A stretch of 64,000 nucleotides of DNA from Amia ocellicauda (Eukaryota; Chordata; Actinopteri; Amiiformes; Amiidae): assembly GCF_036373705.1 (NCBI RefSeq), contig NW_027102664.1, forward strand, positions 124,001 through 188,000, read 5' to 3'. Position numbers and translations under genes: made by a program. Numbering within the stretch: the stretch's first letter is position 1; each line of letters opens with the position of its first letter. This document shows positions 18,217 to 29,027 of this stretch, piece by piece. A model generated the notes under the pieces. It saw only the letters and a program-made list of their open reading frames with translations. It was not told the DNA's origin and did no database searches.

Positions 18217-19014
18217 ATGAACCTGGAACTATTACAAATGATAAATGATTTAAATAACCCCCAATTACCACCGATAGAATGTGAATTAACAGACTTACCG
18301 GTGAACCCCGACCTGTTACAGATGGTCAATGATCTAAATAACCACCTCCCACCGGTAGCGCTTATAGAGGCTCACCCCCTAGTTCACCCCGATTTGTTTG
18401 AAATGGTGGAGGCTTTGGAGGAGCTACCCCGACCAAATTCTGCCCCTATTATAAATGATTTGAGACAATTAGAACACAGGATGGCGGCAGAAGCAGCCAT
18501 CACTATAGAGGAGGGTCTTGACATTAACCGGTTGGATATCTTTGAAGGACTTTTACAGGCTTTAAATGAGCCTCCTCAAAAAGGGGGTTTTGTAGATGTC
18601 AGCAGTGGGGGTGTTCGGAATGTGGAGGGTTCTGAGACTGATAAGGCTGTGGAGGACATGCTCTGTGAGAATGTAGGGGGTGAAGGCTTTGTTCAAAATG
18701 ATGATGTGTCCAAGAGTACCAGTGATCCCGTGATTATAGATAGACCGGCCTATAACAATTTTGAAATGATTCAGCGTTTTAATTTTGCAGAACTTTTAAA
18801 TTGTGACAATTATGCAGAAATATTTGTCAACATACACGAGGCCTTGCAGAAAATGCTTGAACAGGTTGCTGAAAGTGTCAGACCTCGAGATGTTGTACAG
18901 TTAGAAATCAGAGGGGATGATTTGTTTAGCAACCTATCTGTAATGCTGAGTGGAGATAATTTAGATGTCTGGCTAAAATCGAAGCGTTATTGCAAAGTAA
19001 CGCAGCCATCTTAG
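18217..19014 (+). CDS. PolB N-terminal region, separate frame (element 2)
   Basis: Open from 18109 to 19014. The first ATG of the gene, at 18100, is followed by TCC and then TGA (18106-18108), in this and both other copies that cover it; the next in-frame ATG is 18217, used here. The protein is acidic and opens with three related repeats of the type LLQMINDLNNPQLPP, LLQMVNDLNNHLPP and LFEMVEALEELPRP. It then runs through a linker to a helical end (DDLFSNLSVMLSGDNLDVWL). The following frame continues naturally (KIEALLQSNAAIL) if ribosomes slip back one base at CTA-AAA-T (18973-18979) or if one A has been lost. I read this as the N-terminal part of the polymerase gene; a separate small protein is the alternative. 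Confidence 0.6.
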   Translation: MNLELLQMINDLNNPQLPPIECELTDLPVNPDLLQMVNDLNNHLPPVALIEAHPLVHPDLFEMVEALEELPRPNSAPIINDLRQLEHRMAAEAAITIEEGLDINRLDIFEGLLQALNEPPQKGGFVDVSSGGVRNVEGSETDKAVEDMLCENVGGEGFVQNDDVSKSTSDPVIIDRPAYNNFEMIQRFNFAELLNCDNYAEIFVNIHEALQKMLEQVAESVRPRDVVQLEIRGDDLFSNLSVMLSGDNLDVWLKSKRYCKVTQPS

Positions 19015-20144
19015 CTGATGAAAGTCTGTCTCTGGTAATGAATGTGGTTCGTAACCCTGAGGGTGGGGCGCTTAGAAGACTGTCGAAATGCTTGAAGAAC
19101 GACATAATTAGGACCAAGCTCAGGCAATTAGTGGTGAGTTCCAGTGGGGACAATAAGCTCTGTTTTGCTTACAGTTTAATAAAACTACTCACCCCCGACA
19201 TGCCTGAACCCCAAGCTCTGCAAGAGGCTTTAATGCTTCATCAGAGGGCCGGCTTAAACTCTCAACAGATGGTTGCCTTTTCAGACATCACCAAGTTTGA
19301 GGAGTTGTTGTCTTTAAAAATTGTTGTGTGGTACCGTTGTGAGGTAAAGGAAGTATTTGTGAAATTTCAGATACATCCTGAAACCCATACACAGACACTG
19401 TTTCTCTTCCTAAGTGATCGTCATTACTTTGGAATAAAGAGTTTGACGGCTTTTTTGGGTTGTTCGTATGTTTGTCATTGGTGTTATAAGGCCTTCAATG
19501 ATAAGCTTAAGCACCGCTGTGACGGTTACTGTAACGTCTGTTTCAATCCGCAATGTCGTAAGGGTTTGGCCCCTACCATCCGATGTAAAGATTGCTTAAG
19601 GATTTGTCTCTCAGCGTTCTGTTTTTCCGAGCATAAGGTACAGAGGGCCGCTGCTGAGGGGGTTAAAAAACTGAGTTATTGTCATCAAACTAAATATTGC
19701 CCGCAGTGTTGCCTCCAGTACCGTTTTCATGAGGTTAAACCACACAAATGTCTGGAGCCGAGATGCAGGATCTGTAATGCTGATTTAACCCCGGGGTCCG
19801 AACACCAGTGCTTTATTCAGCCGGTTAAAAAGGAGCCGCCGCACAACCGGTATGTCTTTTTTGATTTTGAATGCCGGCAAGAAAACGGGGTCCACGTTGC
19901 TAATTATATACACTGTATTGACATGTTGGATCGTGAGTGGTCAGCTAGCGGTGAGAGTTGTGTCAGGGATTTCTTTACGCGGTATCGCGGTCCAAAATAC
20001 CTCAATTACACATTTGTTGCCCACAATGCTAAGGGTTATGATTCTTACATTTTGATGAAGTATCTGGTGGAAAATGGGGTGACCCCAAAAATAATAGCTC
20101 AGGGTAGCAAGATCATGTGTTTCACCGACGAAGCTTTCAACTAA
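18978..20144 (+). pseudogene. PolB Cys-rich and exonuclease region (element 2)
   Basis: 388 codons open in the -1 frame relative to the N-terminal part, ending at TAA 20142-20144. It contains a dense cysteine/histidine array (CHWCYKAF, CNVCFNPQC, CKDCLRIC, CPQCC, CRIC) like that in animal Polinton polymerases. Then exonuclease I FFDFECRQ and exonuclease II FVAHNAKGYDSYILMKYL follow. Element 2 is the only copy in the window that keeps the DFE aspartate; elements 3 and 4 read AFE. The downstream part continues in the same frame after the TAA (RYIDSLNF), so the stop breaks one gene. Confidence 0.85.
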
Positions 20145-22324
20145 CGTTACATAGACTCGTTAAATTTCCTCCCCATGAAATTGAGCGCTTTGCCTAAGGC
20201 TCTGGGTTTTGAGGCTCAGAAGAAAGGTTGGTTCTGCCATTTTTTTAATACTAAGGACACTCAAAATTATCGAGGGTCCTACCCGCCCGCCTCTTATTAT
20301 GGGGTTGATACTATGATGTCTCATGAGAGGGAGGAATTCTTTAAATGGTACAATACGGTTAAGGGAGGTGTTTTTGATTTCCGAGAAGAGATGGCCGCTT
20401 ATTGTAAAAATGATGTGGTGATCCTTAAAGAAGCCTGTGTGCGTTTCCGCGCCGAGGTTATCAACACATCGGGTCTCGACCCTTTGCAAAGTGTGACCAT
20501 AACGTCTCTCTGCATGAAAATGTATCGGTCCAATTTCTTGCAGAAAAACACTATAGCGGTCACCACTTCTGACAACTATCGTGCTAGACAAAAGAACTTT
20601 TCGACTGTCTCCATACAGTGGCTGGAATACCTGAGTGCCCGGGATAACATCTTCATCAGACATGCTTTAAATCAAGGGGAAGTCAAAATGGGGCCTTACT
20701 ACTTAGACGGTTTTAGCGACGTGTTCGGGCGGCGTACCGCTTATGAGTTTGCAGGTTGTATTTACCATGGCTGTCCTCAGTGCTTCGACCCAAACACCTT
20801 TAACCCCGTAACACAAAAACTCTGCGGTGATATGTACTATGATTTCCAGGAACGAATTGATACTTTAAAAAACACCTATGGTTTGAACGTGCTGGTGATT
20901 TGGAAACACGAGTGGACGACCCTGAAGCAACAGGAAGCGGGGGTACAACGGTTTATGGAAACCTTGGACTTTCCTGAACGTCTAGAGCCCCGGGATGCGT
21001 TATTTGGGGGTCGAACCAACGCCCTCTGTTTACATTATGAGGTAAAGGAGGGTGAGAGAGTAGATTACTATGATTTCACCAGTCTGTACCCTTATGTCAA
21101 CAAGACCAAAATGTACCCGGTGGGGCGTCCAACCATTGTTTATCGTGACTTTCTCGAAATTGGACATTACTTTGGTTTGATCAAAGTCACCATGTACCCT
21201 CCTCGCGAGCTGTTCTTACCCGTGTTGCCTTACAGGTGTTCGGGAAAATTGATGTTCCCTCTGTGTAGAACGTGTGTGGAAACTGAAAATCAAACTACCT
21301 CTTGTCTGCACAGTGATGAAGATAGAGCGCTGACGGGTGTCTGGTGTAGCATTGAGCTTGACAAGGCGGTGTAGAAAGGTTACAGAGTCGGTAAGGTGTA
21401 TGAGGTTTGGCATTTTTCTGAAAAATCTGATACTCTTTTTGCTGATTACATTATGACCCATCTGAAAGGGAAACAGGAGGCATCGGGCTATCCCTCATGG
21501 TGTGTTGACTCCGCGGCCAAAGAGCGATACGTTCAGCAATATTTTGAAAAGGAAGGGATCCGTCTAGAGCCGGGGAACATAACTGTAAACCCCGCCAAGA
21601 GACAAATGTCCAAACTGATTTTAAACAGTCTGTGGGGTAAGTTTGGGGAAAGAAATTACCGTCTAAACACAACCTTGATTAAAACCCCTGAACAGTTTAT
21701 AGAATTTACGTTTTCCAAACAACATGCAGTATCACACTTTCAATTCTTAAATGACCACGTGGCACAGGTCCAGTGGAGGGCCCCTAAAGATTTCCCCACC
21801 AAACAGGGGAACGTTAATGTTTTCATAGCGGTTTTTACCACGGCTTACGCCCGGCTTGAATTGTACAACTTAATGGATCAGTTGCAGGAACGCACGCTCT
21901 ATCATGATACTGACTCTGTAATCTTTGTCACCAGGCCAGGGGATTGGGTCCCTCCCCTCGGGGACTACCTTGGGGAGTTAACGAGCGAACTAGATCCTCA
22001 GGACCACATAGTGGAGTTTGTTTCAGGGGGTCCTAAGACGCATACAGAACGGCTGCGGGTAAGACCTGTATGAAAGTTAAGGGTTTCACTCTGAACCATT
22101 GTAACAACAAGCTCATTAACATCAAGTCTCTGACGACCCTGGTAGAAAGTTTTGTAACCGAGAAAGACGCGCCTCCTCGTGAGATTATTACAGCCGGAAA
22201 TCATATCTATCGCAATAAAAAGGGGTACACGTTGGAAAATAGATCACTAAACAAACGGTTCAGGGTGGTGTACAATAAAAGAGTCTTGAAGACTGATTAT
22301 ACCACTCTGCCTTATGGATATTAG
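20145..22324 (+). pseudogene. PolB polymerase domain, multiply broken (element 2)
   Basis: Same domain as 8-2191. Extra damage: TAG at 21372-21374 in place of GAG (shared with element 4) and a 4-nt deletion near 22039 (private), giving pieces 20175-21374, 21396-22073 and 22070-22324. Variants shared with element 4 include WKHEW, QQEAG and ENQTT; elements 1 and 3 have WEHEW, QQDAG and ENKTT. Confidence 0.88.
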
Positions 22325-22985
22325 TGGTGGTTTTGATAACAGACTTCAACACCCTTTCTCCTGTATTATAGCCGGTCCCTCCAATTCGGGGAAGAGCTAT
22401 CTTATAAAGAACATCATAGAAGATGTGGACGCAACCGTGTCCCAAGCTCTTGACAACATAGTGTGGTGTTACTCTTGCTGGCAACCTCTCTACGATGATT
22501 TGGCTTCGAAAAAAAATAATCTGTAATTTGTGCAAGGTCTCCCCGCCTCGTTGTGTGACGATGACTTGTTCCCGCCCGGTCAAACTAATCTAGTGATCCT
22601 TGATGACCTGATGGAGCAGGCCGGTGACAACAGTGAAGTGGAAAAAGCTTTCACAAAGTACACTCATCATAGGAATTTAAGTATTATTTATTTAGTTCAA
22701 AATCTATTTTTTCAAGGTAAAAAAAGCCGCACTATTAATTTATATGCCAATTATATAATTCTTTTTAAAAACCCCAGAGATAAACTACAGGTCACCGTCT
22801 TGGCTCGTCAAATGTACCCTAACCAGACCAAGTTCTTTTTGGAGGCATTTGAGGATGCCACCAAAAAACCCTACGGGTACTTGATTGCGGACTTAAAAGC
22901 ACAAACCCCAGAAGACTTTCGCCTCAGAACAGGTTTGTGCCCGCCCGATTGGCCGGCAGTGTATGTGCTAAAGAAAAGGAAATAA
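22314..22985 (+). pseudogene. Packaging ATPase, nonsense mutation (element 2)
   Basis: Walker A and B are both present but AAA to TAA at 22524-22526 stops the protein after NNL, between the two motifs. The downstream piece 22530-22985 keeps Walker B. The other three copies are open. Confidence 0.85.
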
Positions 22986-22991
22986 ATAGGA

Positions 22992-23327
22992 ATGTCTGTT
23001 CGGATTAAAAGAAATCTGCCACTTTTGCAAATGTTATTTGAGGGGAGCCCGCGCCATAGGAAAGCTGTGCTGGCAGGGGCCCCCTCGGATTTGATCGAGA
23101 CCCTGTGTGAAATAGCTTTTAACATCTTACGCGGTAATATACCCCTAACCCCTTCTCAACAATCTAAACTCAAAAAACAAAAAGCGGTTATCAAGATCAT
23201 CGCTAATAAGAAGTATTCTATTAAAAGAAAAAGAAAGAAGATTAATCAAACCGGGGGTTTTATAGGACCGCTGTTGAGCATAGCCGTGCCTTTCCTAACC
23301 AGTCTTCTAGCTTCCAGAGTGGGTTAA
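22992..23327 (+). CDS. 111-aa basic/hydrophobic protein (element 2)
   Basis: Open, same length as in element 1. One difference stands out: QQSKL for QHSKL. It is the only plus-strand late gene of this copy without a break. Confidence 0.72.
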   Translation: MSVRIKRNLPLLQMLFEGSPRHRKAVLAGAPSDLIETLCEIAFNILRGNIPLTPSQQSKLKKQKAVIKIIANKKYSIKRKRKKINQTGGFIGPLLSIAVPFLTSLLASRVG

Positions 23328-23329
23328 TA

Positions 23330-24071
23330 ATGGAATATGCTCAGAAAATGTTTTTGATCCCTAAGGAGCAGCTTGAGAAACTGAGAAAAAATGTTGTCGG
23401 GCCAGAGCCCATTAGACAAATGGCCGAAAACAACCTGGACTCTGAAATGAAAGCTATACAGGCCAGGGCCGATTTAAATCAGTATTCCAAAGCCCAGTTG
23501 TATACCAACATGTTACAGCGCTACCTCCGTCTGGTTAGACAGGGTGAAAAAGATCAATACATTTTAACTTTAACCATGGCCTCTCAAGAAAATGGTTCTG
23601 GGGCTGATGCGGGGGGTTCGGTTGATAAAGATGTTGCGGTGACCGAACCTGTTGAGAGTTCAGAGGGAGATGTTGTAACGGATGTTTTGAGAAACATGCC
23701 GGCCAGAAGCAAAAGACATGCACAATATATCCTGCACAAAATGGTTCAGAAACCGCGGGTAACGGCTTGGAATGAACAGGGTGAATTTGTTTTTAAGGGA
23801 CAACTGATCAAAGGTTCACACGTTTGATTTGTTGAAGAGTGTCACTAGCACTAATAAGGTACCCGATAGTCGCCGACCTGTAGGCTGGAATGCTTTCCTA
23901 CAGGCGATGGCCTGTCTGAACATGCCCCAATCAACAGTTCCTAACCAGGAAACGCGATAAAAAATCCATCTGTGTAAAGAGGTGGAGCCTGATCTGACTC
24001 CGATATCTCATTACTCTGACCGTGCTGAGCGACCATCCTCAGGATCTATCCATCGTTGGGAAGCTTATTAA
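23330..24071 (+). pseudogene. 247-aa gene, frameshifted (element 2)
   Basis: A 2-nt deletion near 23820 (after KGSH) ends the frame at 23827, and a further TAA occurs near 23957. The N-terminal 165 codons are open. Confidence 0.75.
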
Positions 24072-24251
24072 TCTCATGTTTTTATTTGTCTCCCCTGTAA
24101 ATAATGACCCGACAAACAATTTTTTTTTTTTTTTTTTTTTTTTTTCAAATGTTGTACATTTATTTATACCATAACCCCTGCTTTGTATAAGAATTGTGTT
24201 GAATAAAAACAAAACTAATGATTCAAAGGCTGTTTTCATTATTTTTTCACC
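24072..24251. terminator. Convergent 3' junction with expanded T-tract (element 2)
   Basis: AATAAA at 24202-24207 (plus) and TTTATT at 24159-24164 (minus strand signal). A run of about 25 T (24121-24145) replaces the TTTTATTTT-type sequence of the other copies. Confidence 0.6.
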
Positions 24252-24808
24252 TTAACACGCATGACATCTTTTAAAATCCTCACAAGAACACCCCATCTGT
24301 ATACATGGCTGGCTAGGGTCGTAAGTCATTGTGTTATAAGGGGGGTCCACAGTGTACTGACAAACTCTGCCACTTTTTTATCATTTTGGCCTAAATCCTC
24401 ACTGTACAAGGCCATAATATCGGGGTATGACCTTCCTTTAGATCTATGATATAAGAAAAACACACAGTGCTGACCACAAGTGAAGGTCTGAAGACTTTGT
24501 ACTTGACGACCGCTGTAAATGGTTTCTTGACAGTTGTTGAGCAGAAAGTTATTGATCTTCCGAGGGAAAGGTCTGAAATCCGGGGGGTTTCCATAGGAAT
24601 CAAAAAATTCACCACGGTGGTCCTACCTTAGATAAATAGCCAGCCAATGTTCTCCGGGCATATTTTTAGGGTGTGTGTTGATTATGTACATTGCAGGTAA
24701 ATTCTTGATCTTAAATTTAGGTAGCTGATCGCAGGCGTAGACTCCTTGAAACAGTTTCCGTGAGCCGGCCAGGGCATTCATGATGTGGTTGAGCTCTCTG
24801 GTGTTCAT
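24252..24808 (-). pseudogene. Adenain-like protease, broken (element 2)
   Basis: The codon for Glu in LREDH is TAG here (near 24625), just after the catalytic His segment GEHWLAIYLR, and a G is missing from the run near 24340. Only the first 61 residues are readable from the ATG. Confidence 0.85.
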
Positions 24809-24809
24809 T

Positions 24810-26086
24810 TTAATAATAATCATACAGAACGTTTCTCCTCTGATTCACCTCAATAATGTTGTCAAACACAGCATACACGACCATATTTACAGTGCGTGGT
24901 AGAGGCTGCTTGAAACGCATCTCCAAACGCATATTGCCCGTCTTCATCAGTGAAAAATGTTGTCCACACTCTTCGTCAGGGGTCAGGTTGAAACCGTACA
25001 GGGTGTAACCGCTGCAGTATTCCCGGCGATCGATCAGCAGAGTTTGATCCTTGAGATGGCGACCCGTAGCCAGTACTACACTGTAATATTCACGAACCGC
25101 ATTGCCGTTTTCAAAGTCAGGTTGAAAAGGTCTGGATGGAACCTGCACACCATCGACGTACAACGCTATAAATTCCGCGTTATAATGTTTAAAGTTAAAG
25201 GGGTTCTTGTTGTAAACCCCGGTAAATGCATCATTATCCACGAGACCAATAATAACCTGTTTTGGGAGCTGTCCTAGAAACAGATTTTCCTGGTTCATCA
25301 CCCGTGTCCCTGCAGTCATATAGACTCTTTCGATCGGGTACTTAACGCCTGCGCGTGTCCTAGTTTAACCGCCGGGGAGACGGACACTTTTTTCACAAAC
25401 AGCGAGGCCGATAATATGGTCAGTTTATATTTTTCAGTATCAGGGGTCATCAGATAAAAAGCACTTTTACTACGGATCATTTTAATTTTAATGTCTACCC
25501 CGTTGAGCATGAGTTTTTCTTGGAAAAATATGTCTGCATTGATATGCCCCATTAGCTCAAAGGTCCTCCCTTCTGTTGAAGAGGCCGTTCTTTTTTGCAA
25601 ACCCTTATTGAGTCCCTCTGGATCCTTGTCGTCCATAGCTTCCGGGTTGTCTTTGAAGAAAAGGCCGGGGCTGAACTGTTTGCTTAGGGTCTCCTCACTA
25701 TAATTAAGTTTACACTCCATCATGGCTCTATAGGGGTAAGTATTGCTGCTTTGACTAATGAGCCGATCTCCCAGGGTCACATCCACCTGTGAAAACATGG
25801 TGGCCACCGGGTAATTGATGACCCCAGCGTTGGCCGTCTTCTCGATTGCATCGCCATCCTCATTAGTCACTTTACAGTTCATTAAAATAAATGTGTTATT
25901 CAAATCATTATAATCCTCGCCATTGCCAGCTATAAAAAACTCCAGAGGGGCCATGTCTGAAATTGCAGAAAGAGGGGGAATCTCTACATATATGCTCTTA
26001 TCTATACTCGTTTGAGTGTATGGAACTGTAAACAGATCCAGTTCTGATTTGACGCATTCTTCCAATAGACTGTGGACAAAAGACAT
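24810..26086 (-). pseudogene. Major capsid protein, broken by deletions (element 2)
   Basis: The N-terminal 240 or so codons (from 26086) are open. Two deletions near 25315 and 25345 shift the frame before the C-terminal 168 codons. Unlike elements 1 and 3 there is no stop at the VT(N/D) position. Confidence 0.85.
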
Positions 26087-26088
26087 GT

Positions 26089-26576
26089 TTAAAAGATATA
26101 TCCTGAGGCTCTATTTTTCTTTCTTTGAGACTTTCTTTTTGCAGGTTTTTTCTTGTGCTGCTTCCTTCTCCGAGTGTTTCCACGATATGTTGGAGAATGA
26201 GAGATTCTTCGTTTTTTGTTAGCCACGGATCTTCGTCGCCCTGGTGGACACATGCTGTTTCTTCTTTTACCCCCCCTCCTCGCCATTACCATGAGACCCG
26301 AACCCTCCTGATGCTCATGGCTAGCTGCCCGGTTCATAACATTGGTGAACACGTCACTAACAATATTTTTAGCCGCTGATTTCAAGTGGGGTCTGGCTAT
26401 AGCAAAGCCTCTCTTAAGCAGGGGTACGGCCATTCTAAAGAGACCACGAAAGAGTCCTCCTAGACCGGCGCCATACATTGTGGGGGCTCCTACAAAACCG
26501 GGCAAGCCGTTCCATCTTGCATCTTGTAATAATCCACATTGGCGCTAGGATCTACATAACCCCTCGAGGTAGCCAT
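26089..26576 (-). pseudogene. Small basic virion-like protein, frameshifted near the start (element 2)
   Basis: 488 nt, one base short. CCGGG near 26513 is replaced by a one-base-shorter sequence, changing the frame after YYKMQ. Element 3 has the same change; elements 1 and 4 do not. The downstream frame is open to the Arg/Lys-rich end. Confidence 0.72.
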
Positions 26577-26577
26577 T

Positions 26578-27312
26578 TTAATAATGTACACACTGTTTCA
26601 GGGGTCGAAAATGTAGTTTGACAACTTAACTTTACCGAAGCGGAAGGGTACGTTGATATTCTGATCCGATTTGTCTTCGATCGTGATGTTGTCAAAGTGG
26701 GTCTTTGAGACTGGTACGTAGTGTGGCTTGTCATAAATAATTGTGACCATGTCATTGCTTTTACCTTTAATAAGTACATTTCTCAAAAGGGGGACATAAC
26801 TATCCCCGACCCTCTGGTGGGTTATGATATCCGTATACACATAAAGAGTGTAAAAGCCGCCCCACCACTTCTGAGAACCTGCTCTCTGTGTCAGAATAGA
26901 ACCCTAATATACGCCCCAGTTGGCCGCTGGTTTGAATGCTAATACCTGGTTTTGACACCTTGTACACTCTGTTGTTAATAGGGTTGTAATATAGCTTGAT
27001 GTTGGGGGTGCCTTCTGAGAACTGTTTATGCATCTCATCTAATATTTTATCTACATTGTCATAATAACCTCCTTGTATCGTGAATGTCCATTGACTCTTT
27101 TTAACATCATCAAAAATGGCGAAGGTGGCATCCTTATCTTGTAAAACAGCCCAAGTGTAAGGATACTGTATTTCCGCCAACCCCACTTCCCACGACCCTC
27201 TTAGATCTATAGATTTTCCAAATTGTACCGTGTAACTGGATATTTCATTTTTAGGGTATATATCGAGAGAGGCGTTACTGGGTAGAGTCACGTAGAAGCC
27301 TCCTGATTCCAT
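26578..27312 (-). pseudogene. Penton/minor capsid protein, frameshifted (element 2)
   Basis: ATG at 27312. It carries the mid-gene frame change common to all copies (near 26860) and a further 2-nt insertion near 26624 close to the 3' end. Confidence 0.82.
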
Positions 27313-27358
27313 CTTGAGTATCGAGAGTAATGCCCCCAACACACCCGCGGGCATGTTG

Positions 27359-28450
27359 TTATAAGGATTGAATATCGCAAACCTGTTGTTCCGGGACCCA
27401 ACTATTGAACTTTTCAGGCCATCCAAGCCATTTCACCAACACATATTTTTTCCGGTTCTGGGTTTTTTCAGCTAATATCTTTTCAACTCTGTATACACTG
27501 TCTTTACCCACAATAATTTTTTGTAACTCGGCTTCGTAAAACGTTCCTTCTATATCCTCCCCGTCATAGTCTTTTAACCGGTACACGGGGGGGGCTCTAG
27601 CCAACTGTTCGGTAACTGTAAAATATTCGTCAGAAAATGTTTGTTCATAACCTTTGGCAAAAGTACTCCTTAGCTTTGAAACGCGAACCACATCACCGAT
27701 GTTGAACTTATAAGTAGTTTTTCCCTTCTTAATAAATGGTCCGTATAATTTTGTATAGACCTGAAAAGAATTACTTTGATCAACATCTATAGACTTCATT
27801 TTAATACTGGTGTGATACCCTTGGTTGTAAGCATCAATAAAATCCTGAACTTTATCAAAATACTTGAACGTGTTGACCGCTGTAAAATATCTCCACATTT
27901 TGGTCTTTATGGTGCGGTTAAACCTCTCCACTACCGATGCTTTAAGCTCATTTCCGGTGGTGAAATGATGTATTTTGTGTCTCTTCAGTAGATTCTGAAA
28001 TTCTCTGTTGAGAAACTTTTTTCCTTAATCAGTCTGCAGTTTTTTAGGACATCGACCCTGGGACAATATATCCTCAAAGACCCTCGTCACCGCTCAACCT
28101 GTTTTATTATGTAGAATTCGAGCCCAGGCATATTTTGATTAAACATCGATACACATCAACATCAATTTGTGACCATTGTTATGTTTTGATAAATTTGACA
28201 TATCGACTAGATCCATTTGCCATTGTGAGTCTATGTCAGTTGCATATACGCGGTTTCTTTTAAAGTTAATCCTGAGAGGTTTATGTAAGGTATAGGCGTC
28301 TTGTTCCCGTAACCATTCTGAAACAACCACATCATTAACCTTCACTCCGGCCTCAGCGAGTCCTCTTTGAAAACCCTTCTTACCCGCCAAACCCCCAATC
28401 TTGGCTGGGTTGTAGTATAGTTCCTGCATTTGGGGAGCTTGCCGAGTCAT
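27359..28450 (-). pseudogene. Integrase, broken (element 2)
   Basis: The N-terminal 100 or so codons and the C-terminal 190 codons are open. TAA replaces the Lys of LQTDKGKEF (near 28025), directly after the second catalytic Asp. A second lesion lies near 28138. The chromodomain is preserved. Confidence 0.88.
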
Positions 28451-28622
28451 TCTGTCAAATAACCACACAGACCCACACTATGCGCAAAGTTTTTATACAA
28501 GGTTTTTTATTCAACTTCAGGAGAGCAGATACCCCTTTTTAGACATTTGAGAAAAGTATAACATACACAACAATTTTTTCTACGGTCCAGACAAAAAGAA
28601 ATCAGATGATTGGTTACTTGAT
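28451..28622 (-). terminator. 3' region of right-end genes (element 2)
   Basis: Minus-strand AATAAA as TTTATT at 28506-28511. Otherwise no features seen. Confidence 0.5.
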
Positions 28623-29015
28623 CTATATCAACAAATATACCTGTTTCTTTATCTTGTAGGCACACACCTCAGTTACATATGTAAATAAAACAACAATATG
28701 ACCTATTTTAAAATTAAACAGAGGTGTATTAAACTTGCTCAGTAAAAGGTCATACAGATGTTGATGAAATGGCCTAATATCATTCTTGGCCCCCTTGAGC
28801 GCTTCATCCCAGTGTTCGTACCCCCCGATCTTTGTTACAGCAGCCATTAACTTTTCCAGGTTTGAAAGTTGATCCTCATCGATGGTTAAATCTGTAGAGA
28901 AAAGGCTCGCGTTGGCTACTTTTCTGTCAAGCACATGGTGTAATAGCGCTCTCAGGTTAGCTGCAGAGTGTTGATGACAGAACCAGTTGCAGAAGCAGTC
29001 CAGAACATTCCCCAT
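28623..29015 (-). CDS. Bcl-2-like candidate (element 2, intact)
   Basis: 130-aa protein, open only in this copy. The segment FKIGHIVVLFTYVTEVC (about residues 101-117) resembles the BH1 helix of Bcl-2 family members (consensus xNWGRxVxxFxF), although the usual Trp is replaced. The preceding segment YEHWDEALKGAKNDIRPFHQHLYDLLLS is helical. The length is near that of small viral Bcl-2 proteins. Such a protein would act at mitochondria or ER to block apoptosis of infected cells; this is inferred from a weak match and needs structure comparison. ATG chosen at 29015 (MGNVLDCF), 12 nt after the stop of the 282-aa gene. No C-terminal membrane anchor is obvious. Confidence 0.5.
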   Translation of the reverse strand: MGNVLDCFCNWFCHQHSAANLRALLHHVLDRKVANASLFSTDLTIDEDQLSNLEKLMAAVTKIGGYEHWDEALKGAKNDIRPFHQHLYDLLLSKFNTPLFNFKIGHIVVLFTYVTEVCAYKIKKQVYLLI

Positions 29016-29027
29016 GTTCAAAGTCCC

